Source: Qiania dongpingensis
Lineage (GTDB): Bacteria; Bacillota; Clostridia; Lachnospirales; Lachnospiraceae
NCBI RefSeq assembly: GCF_014337195.1
Contig: NZ_CP060634.1
Coordinates: forward strand, 1,922,001-1,986,000
Direction of reading: 5' to 3'
DNA: 64,000 nucleotides
Below the pieces are notes generated by a model, which was given only the letters and a program-made list of their open reading frames with translations, ran no database searches and was not told the origin of the DNA. The position numbers and the translations under genes are program-made. Shown one piece after another: positions 1 through 7,709 of the stretch (positions are counted from its first letter, which is position 1; each line of letters starts with the position of its first letter).

Positions 1-380
<380 letters not shown>

Positions 381-474
381 GGTGGTTTAGGAAGGCTTTG
401 ACAGATGGATGACAATGTGCAGTTTTGAAGGTATGGGAAGGCCGGAAGGTGGGCAGACTAACCTTCAGAGATGA

Positions 475-546
475 TCCTCGATAGCTCAATGGTAGAGCAC
501 TCGGCTGTTAACCGAGTTGTTGTAGGTTCGAGCCCTACTCGGGGAG
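475..546 (+). tRNA. tRNA-Asn (GTT)
   Basis: A 72-nt cloverleaf. The acceptor stem TCCTCGA pairs with TCGGGGA. The anticodon loop CTGTTAA carries GTT. The T arm has GGTTCGAGCC, and G is the discriminator base. It is the first tRNA after 23S rRNA and is probably co-transcribed with the rRNA operon. Confidence 0.96.
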
Positions 547-579
547 CTTTAAGCTCCACGGAGTTTTAAAACAGCATAA

Positions 580-651
580 GGCTCCATGGTCAAGCGGTTA
601 AGACACCGCCCTTTCACGGCGGTAACAGGGGTTCAAATCCCCTTGGAGTCA
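580..651 (+). tRNA. tRNA-Glu (TTC)
   Basis: A 72-nt cloverleaf. The acceptor stem GGCTCCA pairs with TGGAGTC including one G-T pair. The anticodon loop CTTTCAC carries TTC. The T arm GGTTCAAATCC is present. It is the second tRNA of the rRNA-linked cluster. Confidence 0.96.
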
Positions 652-663
652 TTGATTTTATAT

Positions 664-734
664 GGCGACATAGCCAAGTGGTAAGGCAAAGGTCTGCAAC
701 ACCTCTATCGCCGGTTCAAATCCGGCTGTCGCCT
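664..734 (+). tRNA. tRNA-Cys (GCA)
   Basis: A 71-nt cloverleaf. The acceptor stem GGCGACA pairs perfectly with TGTCGCC. The anticodon loop CTGCAAC carries GCA, and the discriminator base is T, as usual for tRNA-Cys. It is the last gene before a terminator. Confidence 0.96.
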
Positions 735-741
735 CTAAGAG

Positions 742-774
742 GAACCCAGAAATAAAAATTTTCTGGGTTCTTTT
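742..774 (+). terminator. Intrinsic terminator of the rRNA-tRNA operon
   Basis: A perfect 10-bp stem (GAACCCAGAA at 742-751 with TTCTGGGTTC at 761-770) is followed by TTTT, eight bases after tRNA-Cys. It probably ends the rRNA-tRNA transcript. Confidence 0.9.
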
Positions 775-779
775 GTTAT

Positions 780-1639
780 ACAGGAAACAGTAGTTCTTTG
801 TACGTCAGCATTTTTCTAAGAAATTAAGAAATCTTTCGCAGAAAGTTCACGCTCCCTTTATATTTTTGTAGTATGATATAAAATACTTTTTGGAATCATT
901 TTAGTCAATTCCGATCAAGCTTCCGTTAAGCGCCGACAGAAGTTCCGGGCCGTCACGATTTCGGTTCGCTGGCGATGCAGGGGCCGCTTTGTCCCCGCTC
1001 CAGGAGTACCGCTCACATGTCAGCAAGAAATCTTTATGATTTCTTGCCTCCGGTTCGCTCAAAAACGGAATCGGTATTTCCGTTTCTGCCTCCCTCCGCC
1101 TGGGGAACACCGGCCTCTGCCCTGCGGCGCTCACCTTTAGGCCGGCCCGGAATCATTCTGCCGGTGCCCTGCCTGCCGCACCATTTCGAATGATTTCCGT
1201 TCTATCGATTCCAGAAAAGAATCGGATATCCACACGGCCTGCGCGTCTTACGGCTGCAGGCCGCGGTAAGCCACCCCAATGGCTTTCGAGGCAAACTAGC
1301 GCTTATTTCGGTGCGGAAAAATGAGCAGGAGGAACGATCCGATTCCATCGTAAGGCGAGCGCCGCAAAGGCGTTAGCAGGATCTTCCCGGCCGCAGGGAG
1401 GTAAAAACCGAATCTCATGCAGGTTTTTATTGGAATCTGACATGGAAAAATTTAGGTTTATCCATGTCAGTTGGAAAGGACCGACTGGAGGCCGCAAAGA
1501 TCCTGGTTACGGCTGCCAGCGAGCCGCCTGGATGGAATCGGATTTCCTCTTGACTTATAAATCAGACAAAGAGAGTTTGCTTAAAAGGTATTTAAAAGTA
1601 TTCTTAAAGAGATACAGTACGCGGAAGGGAGAGCGTCAG
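780..1639. other. Long non-coding stretch rich in inverted repeats
   Basis: No convincing gene lies between the tRNA terminator and the alarmone synthetase. The stretch has short hairpins: CAAGAAATC at 1024-1032 with GATTTCTTG at 1038-1046, AAACGGAA at 1063-1070 with TTCCGTTT at 1078-1085, and CTGACATGGA at 1437-1446 with TCCATGTCAG at 1461-1470. A larger imperfect palindrome spans 1336-1544. The motif GGAATC/GATTCC recurs. A possible weak promoter (TTCACG, 17-nt gap, TAGTAT) lies at 846-874. The short ORFs here have no recognisable product and no ribosome binding site. Confidence 0.6.
1336..1544. repeat. Imperfect ~209-bp palindrome
   Basis: The outer arms GATCCGATTCCATC (1336-1349) and GATGGAATCGGATT (1531-1544) are inverted and match at 13 of 14 positions. 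Inner segments around AGGATCTT (1378-1385) and AAGATCCT (1497-1504) continue the symmetry around centre 1440. A 10-bp hairpin sits near the middle. It could be a small non-autonomous element or a structured RNA. No target-site duplication was identified. Confidence 0.55.
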
Positions 1640-2281
1640 ATGACAAACGAGCAGTATTACGAACTCATCGTTCCTTATCAGGATGCGCTGAATTTATTAA
1701 TGGCCAGACTTGATGTGCTGAATCACTCGATATATAGCACAGATGTTCCAAAGCCGATTCACAATATACAGTTCAGGATAAAAAAGAAGCAGAGCATAGA
1801 GAACAAACTGGAAAGAAAGGGTATGAACGGAAGCTTCACTGCCGCCAAAGAAAATTTGCGGGATATAGCCGGTATTCGGGTCATTTGCTATTTTGTAAGG
1901 GATGTGGAGCAGCTGGTGGATAATCTGAGAGGACAGAGGGACCTGATCGTGATCCAGGAACGGAATTATATTCAGGACCCCAAATCCAACGGCTATCGCA
2001 GCTATCATATTATATTGGGAATTCCCGTTTATTATATGGAACGTACAGAGTATTATCCGGTGGAGGTTCAGATTAGGACGATCAGTATGGATTTTTGGGC
2101 GAGTATGGAACACCGGGTCTGTTACAAACAGGAGAGAAGAGACAAGCAGGAGATACAGGCTATGCTGAAGCAGTACGCAGAACTTTTGGGAGAAATGGAA
2201 AAGGGATTTGAACGGCTGAATAGTGAGGAGCTTGAGAAGTCTGCCAGTGGAACGGGGAACAGCGAAAAAGCTTCACAGTAA
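1640..2281 (+). CDS. Small alarmone synthetase, GTP pyrophosphokinase (RelQ/YjbM-like)
   Basis: The product is 213 aa, the length of stand-alone (p)ppGpp synthetases, which transfer pyrophosphate from ATP to GDP or GTP. It has the RelA/SpoT synthetase core: an NLRDIAGIRVIC strand, the substrate loop PKSNGYRSYH, and VEVQIRTISMDFWASMEH. There is no HD hydrolase, TGS or ACT domain. I chose ATG 1640 because GGAAGGGAG lies 8 bases upstream; an in-frame upstream extension to 1430 runs into the repeat region and is not protein-like. A weak promoter (TTGCTT, 16-nt gap, TATTCT) lies at 1577-1604. The 3' end overlaps the convergent regulator gene by 9 bp. A paralogue lies at 46697-47362. Confidence 0.9.
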   Translation: MTNEQYYELIVPYQDALNLLMARLDVLNHSIYSTDVPKPIHNIQFRIKKKQSIENKLERKGMNGSFTAAKENLRDIAGIRVICYFVRDVEQLVDNLRGQRDLIVIQERNYIQDPKSNGYRSYHIILGIPVYYMERTEYYPVEVQIRTISMDFWASMEHRVCYKQERRDKQEIQAMLKQYAELLGEMEKGFERLNSEELEKSASGTGNSEKASQ

Positions 2282-2929
2282 TATTGTGAATTCGTTTTTA
2301 TGATATAGTATCAGTCCATCGGCCTGCATTTTAGAGAGCTCTGCAGACAGAGCGCTTCGTTCCACGGAGAGATAGTCTGCCAGCTGCTGGCGGTTAAAAG
2401 GGATGGTAAAGGTATGGGTATGCTGTGAGGAAGCCTGAAATGACAGATAGGCCATGACTTTTTCCCGGGTGGATTTCTGGGTGATGTGATCCAGCTTCCT
2501 GGTCAGTGTCAGATTTTTTTCTGCCATGACGGAGAGGAGATTCCGGATCAGCCGCGTGTGAAAGGCACAGGCGGTGGGACAGGTGGTCAGGATCCGGTTG
2601 ATATCCAAGAACAAGATCTCAGACTTCTCGGCAGTGACTACGCTGATCAGCAGAGCTTCGGTCTGCATACAGGCGTACGCTTCGCCGAACAGCTGGCCGG
2701 GGCCGGCAGTCTCCATTATTCTTTTATTGCCCCATAAGTCCTCTTTTATAATATGGACCGCCCCTTTAAGGATAAGGCCGGCTGTGCGAATCGTGGAACC
2801 GGCGTAAAAGACGTATTCTTCTTTTTCAAATTTTTTAAGCACAGGGGAAAGGCATCCGAGCATGGATTCAGAGTCCTCCATGGAAATTCCCTGAAACAGA
2901 TCAGAATCAGACGGCAGATGAAAATTCAT
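2273..2929 (-). CDS. Crp/Fnr-family regulator, HcpR-like
   Basis: The 218-aa protein has an N-terminal cyclic-nucleotide-binding fold (about 1-120, with GPGQLFGEAYA) and a C-terminal winged helix (about 145-215, recognition segment FNRQQLADYLSVERSALSAEL). No N-terminal Fnr-type cysteine cluster is visible. The start at 2929 has AGAAGG seven bases upstream; a longer reading to 3109 would run through the promoter and operator. It is divergent from ferredoxin-hcp, the arrangement of HcpR, which controls hybrid cluster protein in response to nitric oxide in anaerobes. The HcpR assignment rests on context plus family, not a proven ligand. A TTGACT (2996-3001), 17-nt, TAAAAT (2973-2978) promoter reads into it with the palindrome just downstream, suggesting autoregulation. 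Confidence 0.85.
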   Translation of the reverse strand: MNFHLPSDSDLFQGISMEDSESMLGCLSPVLKKFEKEEYVFYAGSTIRTAGLILKGAVHIIKEDLWGNKRIMETAGPGQLFGEAYACMQTEALLISVVTAEKSEILFLDINRILTTCPTACAFHTRLIRNLLSVMAEKNLTLTRKLDHITQKSTREKVMAYLSFQASSQHTHTFTIPFNRQQLADYLSVERSALSAELSKMQADGLILYHKNEFTILL

Positions 2930-2948
2930 ATTTACCTTCTTTCGTTGT

Positions 2949-2972
2949 AAATCCAACAGACATGTTGGATTT
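2949..2972. promoter_or_regulatory. 24-bp perfect palindromic operator between hcpR-like gene and ferredoxin-hcp
   Basis: The arms AAATCCAACA (2949-2958) and TGTTGGATTT (2963-2972) are perfect inverted copies around GACA. The site lies just downstream of the leftward -10 and overlaps the rightward -35 position (a -10 TATACT lies at 2980-2985). One bound dimer could therefore control both divergent promoters. The Crp/Fnr regulator next to it is the obvious candidate ligand. Confidence 0.8.
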
Positions 2973-3037
2973 ATTTTATTATACTCATAGTACAAAGTCA
3001 AGGCTTCCAATAAACAAGTGTGATGGAGGAAGAAACA

Positions 3038-3643
3038 ATGATAAGAAAAATAATTCAGATAGACGAAAATAAATGCAATGGCTGCGGAATCTGTGCGAAA
3101 GCGTGTCACGAGGGCGCGATTGGAATGGCAGACGGAAAAGCGAAGCTCCTGCGGGAAGATTATTGCGACGGACTTGGTGATTGTCTACCGGCCTGTCCGA
3201 CTCAGGCGATTCGCTTTGTGGAAAAAGAAACGGCGGCTTTTTGTAAGGAAACCGATAATACGGAGAACCCCTGGCCGGTGCAGATAAAGCTGGCGCCGGT
3301 CCAGGCGTCCTGCTATGACGGAGCGGAGCTTTTGATAGCCGCGGACTGCACGGCATTTCGATATGAAAGATTCTACCGGGATTTTGTGAAGGGACGCGGG
3401 GTCCTGATCGGTTGTCCCAAATTGGACAAGGAGGACTATTCGGATAAGCTGACCGAGATTCTCCGGGAAAATAAGATAAAGAGTATCCAGATTATCCGGA
3501 TGGAGGTGCCCTGCTGTGGAGGGCTGGAACGGGCCGTGGAAAAGTCGGTCATACAAAGCGGTGCAAAGCTTCCCTGGCAGGTGGTCACGATCAGTGTAGA
3601 TGGAAAAATAAAAAGCATAAAGGAAGGAAAAGAAAATGGGTGA
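3038..3643 (+). CDS. 4Fe-4S ferredoxin-type protein linked to Hcp
   Basis: The product is 201 aa. Cys13, 16, 19 and 23 form a classical CxxCxxCxxxC cluster motif. A second set (Cys43, 49 and 53 in CDGLGDCLPACP) has a wider first gap. A C-terminal domain of about 130 residues has a PCCGGLE motif that could ligand another cofactor. The likely role is electron delivery to Hcp, inferred from the operon. The start at 3038 follows GGAGGAAG; an upstream GTG at 3020 overlaps that ribosome binding site. The stop overlaps the hcp start by 8 bp, indicating translational coupling. Confidence 0.86.
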   Translation: MIRKIIQIDENKCNGCGICAKACHEGAIGMADGKAKLLREDYCDGLGDCLPACPTQAIRFVEKETAAFCKETDNTENPWPVQIKLAPVQASCYDGAELLIAADCTAFRYERFYRDFVKGRGVLIGCPKLDKEDYSDKLTEILRENKIKSIQIIRMEVPCCGGLERAVEKSVIQSGAKLPWQVVTISVDGKIKSIKEGKENG

Positions 3644-5276
3644 GATGAAGATGAAAGAAAATCAGATGTTTTGTTATCAGTGTGAACAGACGGCAGGATG
3701 CGCGGGATGTTCCGGAAGCGCAGGAGTATGCGGGAAGACGGCGGATATAGCCGGGCTTCAGGATGAACTGACCGGCGCGCTCATCGGATTGGCTAGAGCA
3801 GCGAACGGAAATGAGCCCACAAAGCGTACAGACAGAGTGATGACGGAGGGATTGTTTGCTACGCTTACCAATGTCAATTTCGATGAGAAGGCATTGAAAG
3901 GGCTGATCGCCCGGGCCCATGAAGAAAAGGAACAGATGGTTCCGGAATGTGGGAAATGTGCTTCTGTCTGCGGACGAAACGGTGATTATGACATGAAAGA
4001 TCTGTGGCAGGAAGAGGAGGATATCCGTTCTTTGAAATCCCTTATATTATTTGGCCTTAAAGGAATGGCGGCTTATGCTTATCATGCCATGGTCCTTGGC
4101 TATGAGGACGAGACGGTCAGCCGGTTTTTCTATAAGGGATTATCTGCGGTGGGACAGGAAAAAACAATGGAAGAGCTTCTGCCTCTGGTGATGGAGACCG
4201 GGGAAGTAAATCTAAAATGTATGGAGCTTCTGGATAAGGCTAACACAGATACCTTTGGAGTTCCGGCGCCGGCGTCTGTCTCACTTTCCGTGGAAGCCGG
4301 TCCGTTTATTGTGGTATCCGGACATGACCTTTATGACTTAAAACAACTTTTGGAGGCGACAGAAGGGAAAGGCATCAATATTTACACCCACGGAGAGCTG
4401 CTTCCGGCCCATGCCTACCCGGAACTCAGGAAATACGGACATTTAAAAGGGAATTTCGGCACCGCATGGCAGAATCAGCAGAAAGAATTTGCGGATATTC
4501 CCGCGCCGGTATTGTTTACGACCAATTGTCTGATGCCGGTACGCGCGTCTTATTCTGACAGAGTCTTTACCACAGGCGTGGTATCCTATCCGGGAATGAT
4601 CCATATTGGAGAAGGAGAAGCAGAAAACGGAAAAAAGGATTTCACACCTTTGATCAAGAAGACTCTTGAGCTGGGCGGTTATAAGGAGACAAAAAAATTC
4701 ACAGGTATAAATGGAGGAAGTGAGGTAACCACCGGATTTGGGCACGGGGCGATCCTGTCTGCAGCGGATAAGGTGGTGGAAGCCGTGAAGTCGGGGACCA
4801 TACGGCATTTTTTCCTGGTAGGCGGATGTGACGGAGCCAGGGCAGGGAGAAATTATTACACGGAGTTTGTAAAGAAGGCGCCGGAAGATTCGGTGATACT
4901 GACTCTGGCCTGTGGAAAATTCCGGTTTAATGATCTGAATTTGGGTACAATAGGAGGGGAGAAGGACGGACTTCCCCGCCTGATGGATATGGGACAATGC
5001 AACGACGCATATGGTGCGGTCCGAGTGGCTGCCGCTTTGGCAGAGGCTTTTGAATGCGGCTTGAACGATCTGCCGCTGACCCTGGTCCTTTCCTGGTACG
5101 AGCAGAAAGCCGTCTGCATCTTGCTCACTCTTTTGTACTTGGGAATGAAGAAAATTTATCTGGGTCCTACGCTTCCCGCTTTTTTGTCCAAAAACGTTTT
5201 GAATTACCTGGTTGAAAACTATGATATACGGCCGATCAGCACTCCGGAAGAGGACCTTAAACAGATTTTGCAGTAA
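3636..5276 (+). CDS. hcp: Hydroxylamine reductase / hybrid cluster protein
   Basis: The 546-aa protein is full length for the family. The N-terminal cysteines 13, 16, 25 and 32 in MFCYQCEQT..GVCGK bind the [4Fe-4S] cluster. Hybrid-cluster ligand motifs follow: TTNCLMP, GGCDGAR, LACGKF and the glutamate in SWYEQKA. Hcp is a cytoplasmic protein reducing hydroxylamine and, physiologically, nitric oxide to N2O. It overlaps the ferredoxin gene by 8 bp and is presumably controlled by the palindrome at 2949-2972. No clear terminator follows before the nrdJ regulatory region. Confidence 0.96.
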   Translation: MGEMKMKENQMFCYQCEQTAGCAGCSGSAGVCGKTADIAGLQDELTGALIGLARAANGNEPTKRTDRVMTEGLFATLTNVNFDEKALKGLIARAHEEKEQMVPECGKCASVCGRNGDYDMKDLWQEEEDIRSLKSLILFGLKGMAAYAYHAMVLGYEDETVSRFFYKGLSAVGQEKTMEELLPLVMETGEVNLKCMELLDKANTDTFGVPAPASVSLSVEAGPFIVVSGHDLYDLKQLLEATEGKGINIYTHGELLPAHAYPELRKYGHLKGNFGTAWQNQQKEFADIPAPVLFTTNCLMPVRASYSDRVFTTGVVSYPGMIHIGEGEAENGKKDFTPLIKKTLELGGYKETKKFTGINGGSEVTTGFGHGAILSAADKVVEAVKSGTIRHFFLVGGCDGARAGRNYYTEFVKKAPEDSVILTLACGKFRFNDLNLGTIGGEKDGLPRLMDMGQCNDAYGAVRVAAALAEAFECGLNDLPLTLVLSWYEQKAVCILLTLLYLGMKKIYLGPTLPAFLSKNVLNYLVENYDIRPISTPEEDLKQILQ

Positions 5277-5299
5277 TGTGTCAAAACACCTCTTGCGTA

Positions 5300-5348
5300 A
5301 TACTACATATTGTGCTATCATTTTGAAGTGCGACAAAATGTAGTATGA
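5300..5348 (+). promoter_or_regulatory. Pair of NrdR-like boxes upstream of nrdJ
   Basis: Box 1 (ATACTACATATTGTG, 5300-5314) matches the NrdR box ACACTATATCTTGTG at 12 of 15 positions. Box 2 (ACAAAATGTAGTAT, 5333-5346) is a weaker match. Their centres are about 33 bp apart, close to three helical turns, as in known NrdR operators. They also contain the inverted repeat ATACTACAT/ATGTAGTAT. No nrdR gene lies in this window. Confidence 0.7.
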
Positions 5349-5365
5349 TTGAGAGGAGTGTCCGA

Positions 5366-7639
5366 ATGACGATCGAAGAATGGTTAGGAAAAGAAAATCA
5401 GCTGGGTATTGATATCTGGCAGAATAAATATTGTTATGAAGGGGAAGATTTTGATCACTGGATAGACAGGATAAGCAGCGGAAACAAGGACATAGCCCGC
5501 CTGATGAAGGAGAAAAAATTTCTGTTCGGCGGAAGAATATTGTCCAACCGCGGTCTGGAATACGTGGGAAGAAAAATCACACTGTCCAACTGCTATGTGA
5601 TCGCGCCCCCTAGGGATGAGATTGAAAGTATCTTTGACTGTGCAAAAAAGCTGGCCCGTACGTATAGCTACGGCGGAGGATGCGGCATTGATATCTCCGG
5701 GCTGAGTCCCAGAGGGGCACGTATCAACAACGCGGCCAGGGAGACTACCGGAGCGGTGTCTTTTATGGATCTGTATTCTCTGGTCACGGACCTAATCGGG
5801 CAGAATGGCCGCCGGGGGGCGCTGATGATCTCCATGGATTGTTTCCACCCGGATATCGAGGATTTTATTAAGTTAAAGACAGATCTCACGAAGGTGACGA
5901 AGGCGAATATTTCTGTCAGAATATATGATGAATTCATGGAAGCTGTGAAAGAAAATAAGCCGTATTATCTCCATTACACGAGAGAGGCCACTGGAGAGAA
6001 GATTGAACGGATGGTCAACGCCAGAGAACTGTTTCATCAGATCGCGGAGGCCAATTGGGATTATGCGGAGCCGGGGGCTCTGTTCTGGGACAGAATCTGC
6101 GGATGGAACCTGCTCAGCAATACAAAGGACTTTTCCTATGCGGGTGTAAACCCCTGTGCGGAGGAACCGCTGCCCGCCGGAGGCAGCTGCCTCCTTGGCA
6201 GCATGAATCTGGCCGAATTTGTAAAGGATCCTTTTACGCCGGAAGCGTCATTTGACTTTGACGGGTTCAAGCAGTGCGTGACCATTTGTGTCAGAGCGAT
6301 GAATGAGGTGCTGGACGAGGGGCTGAGCCTGCATCCGCTGGAGGAACAGCAGGAAAGTGTCCGTGACTGGCGCCAGATAGGTCTGGGCATTATGGGACTG
6401 GCGGACATGCTTGTGAAGCTGGGTGTGACCTACGGTGAGGAAGAGGCCATAGAGCTTTGTGACAAAATAGGCTTTGCGATGGCGGATACGGCCATTGCCT
6501 CTTCCGCGGCTCTGGCAAAGGAGTCAGGAGCATTTCCGAAATGCGTCACAGAGGAGATTATGGGAACCGCGTTTTTTGAGCAGAATACGTCCGAGCCTAC
6601 CAAGGAAATGGTGAAAAAATATGGGCTGAGGAATTCACAGCTTCTGACGATCGCTCCCACAGGAACCTTATCCACCATGCTGGGGATTTCCGGAGGGATA
6701 GAGCCTATCTATGCCATTTATTATGAAAGGAAGACAGAATCCCTCCATGGCAAAGACGTATACTACAAGGTGTATACGAAAATCGTGGAAAATTACATGA
6801 AGGATCACAAGATCACCGATGACAGTATGCTGCCGCCCTATTTTGTGACGGCTATGACACTGGATTATCGATCCAGGATCAACATGCAGTCCATCTGGCA
6901 GACGCATATTGACGCTTCCATCAGCTCTACGGTGAATGTACCGAAGCAATTTACGGTAGAGGAGACAGAATCGCTTTATCAGTACGCTTATGACAAGGGC
7001 CTTAAAGGAATCACGATTTTCCGTGATGGCTGCCAGCGGGCCGGAATCCTGTCCACAGATGTGCCGGAGGAGTCCAAGGGAGCCGTTGCCGGAGAAGGGC
7101 TGGAACGCGGTGAGATTATTCTGGTGAATGATGACGTCATCGGAAAGAAGCGGAAGCTGATCACCGGATGCGGAAGCCTCCACTGTATCGCTCTTTTTGA
7201 CCCTTATACGGGAGCTCTGCTGGAGACCTATCTCAGCAAAGGAAGTACGGGAGGCTGTAATAATTTCATGATCGGCTTGTCCAGAATGATCTCCATCAGC
7301 GCACGAGGCGGCATTGATATTTATACAATTATCGATCAGCTGAACTCTACAGGCTCCTGTCCTTCCTATACCGTAAGGCGAGCGACGCAGAAGGATACCA
7401 GCAAGGGCTCCTGTTGTCCAATGGCTGTGGGAAACGCGCTGTTAGATATGTACAATGAGGTGCAGGAAGAATTGGCGAAGCAGGGAGAAAGCGCCAGCCA
7501 TGTGCCGCCCAAGGCTCCGAAGCCCCAGGCGGTGAAAAGCACCAACCAGAAGATCCGCTGCCCGGAATGTGGAGAACCGCTTGTTTTTGAGGGCGGCTGC
7601 AACATCTGCAAAGGCTGCGGATGGAGCGGATGCTTCTGA
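5366..7639 (+). CDS. nrdJ: Adenosylcobalamin-dependent (class II) ribonucleotide reductase
   Basis: The 757-aa protein reduces ribonucleotides to deoxyribonucleotides using a B12-generated thiyl radical, without oxygen. Visible family features are the N-terminal FGGRILSNRG and LSNCYV segment (substrate cysteine), the NPCAEEPLP active-site loop at about residue 260, TGTLSTMLG near 430, and a C-terminal CPECG..CNICKGCGWSGC zinc-ribbon-like tail with redox cysteines. Start 5366 has GAGAGGAG seven bases upstream; the in-frame ATG at 5345 lies inside the second NrdR box. Its use fits an anaerobic lifestyle and implies access to cobalamin. Confidence 0.95.
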   Translation: MTIEEWLGKENQLGIDIWQNKYCYEGEDFDHWIDRISSGNKDIARLMKEKKFLFGGRILSNRGLEYVGRKITLSNCYVIAPPRDEIESIFDCAKKLARTYSYGGGCGIDISGLSPRGARINNAARETTGAVSFMDLYSLVTDLIGQNGRRGALMISMDCFHPDIEDFIKLKTDLTKVTKANISVRIYDEFMEAVKENKPYYLHYTREATGEKIERMVNARELFHQIAEANWDYAEPGALFWDRICGWNLLSNTKDFSYAGVNPCAEEPLPAGGSCLLGSMNLAEFVKDPFTPEASFDFDGFKQCVTICVRAMNEVLDEGLSLHPLEEQQESVRDWRQIGLGIMGLADMLVKLGVTYGEEEAIELCDKIGFAMADTAIASSAALAKESGAFPKCVTEEIMGTAFFEQNTSEPTKEMVKKYGLRNSQLLTIAPTGTLSTMLGISGGIEPIYAIYYERKTESLHGKDVYYKVYTKIVENYMKDHKITDDSMLPPYFVTAMTLDYRSRINMQSIWQTHIDASISSTVNVPKQFTVEETESLYQYAYDKGLKGITIFRDGCQRAGILSTDVPEESKGAVAGEGLERGEIILVNDDVIGKKRKLITGCGSLHCIALFDPYTGALLETYLSKGSTGGCNNFMIGLSRMISISARGGIDIYTIIDQLNSTGSCPSYTVRRATQKDTSKGSCCPMAVGNALLDMYNEVQEELAKQGESASHVPPKAPKPQAVKSTNQKIRCPECGEPLVFEGGCNICKGCGWSGCF

Positions 7640-7674
7640 GGCCGGCTGTGACAAAATCAGATGAGTGTTGAGAA

Positions 7675-7709
7675 CGGCGGTGCCTGCACTATTTGTGCAG
7701 GCGCCGCTG
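7675..7709. terminator. Hairpin between convergent nrdJ and P-type ATPase genes
   Basis: CGGCGGTGCCTGCAC pairs across a TATTT loop with GTGCAGGCGCCGCTG. The stem covers the stop codon of the ATPase gene. There is no long T-run on either strand, so it is a weaker terminator candidate that may serve both directions. Confidence 0.5.

Noticed and set aside
1430..1639. Upstream extension of the alarmone synthetase reading frame
   Set aside because: It reads through the palindromic region, has no ribosome binding site at 1430 and is not protein-like; ATG 1640 has a good site.
2930..3109. N-terminal extension of the Crp/Fnr gene
   Set aside because: It would include the operator and both divergent promoters, and its sequence is aromatic-rich and unlike the family.
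4443..5336. Long antisense ORF opposite hcp
   Set aside because: It is a shadow of the hcp codon pattern with no ribosome binding site and no recognisable domain.
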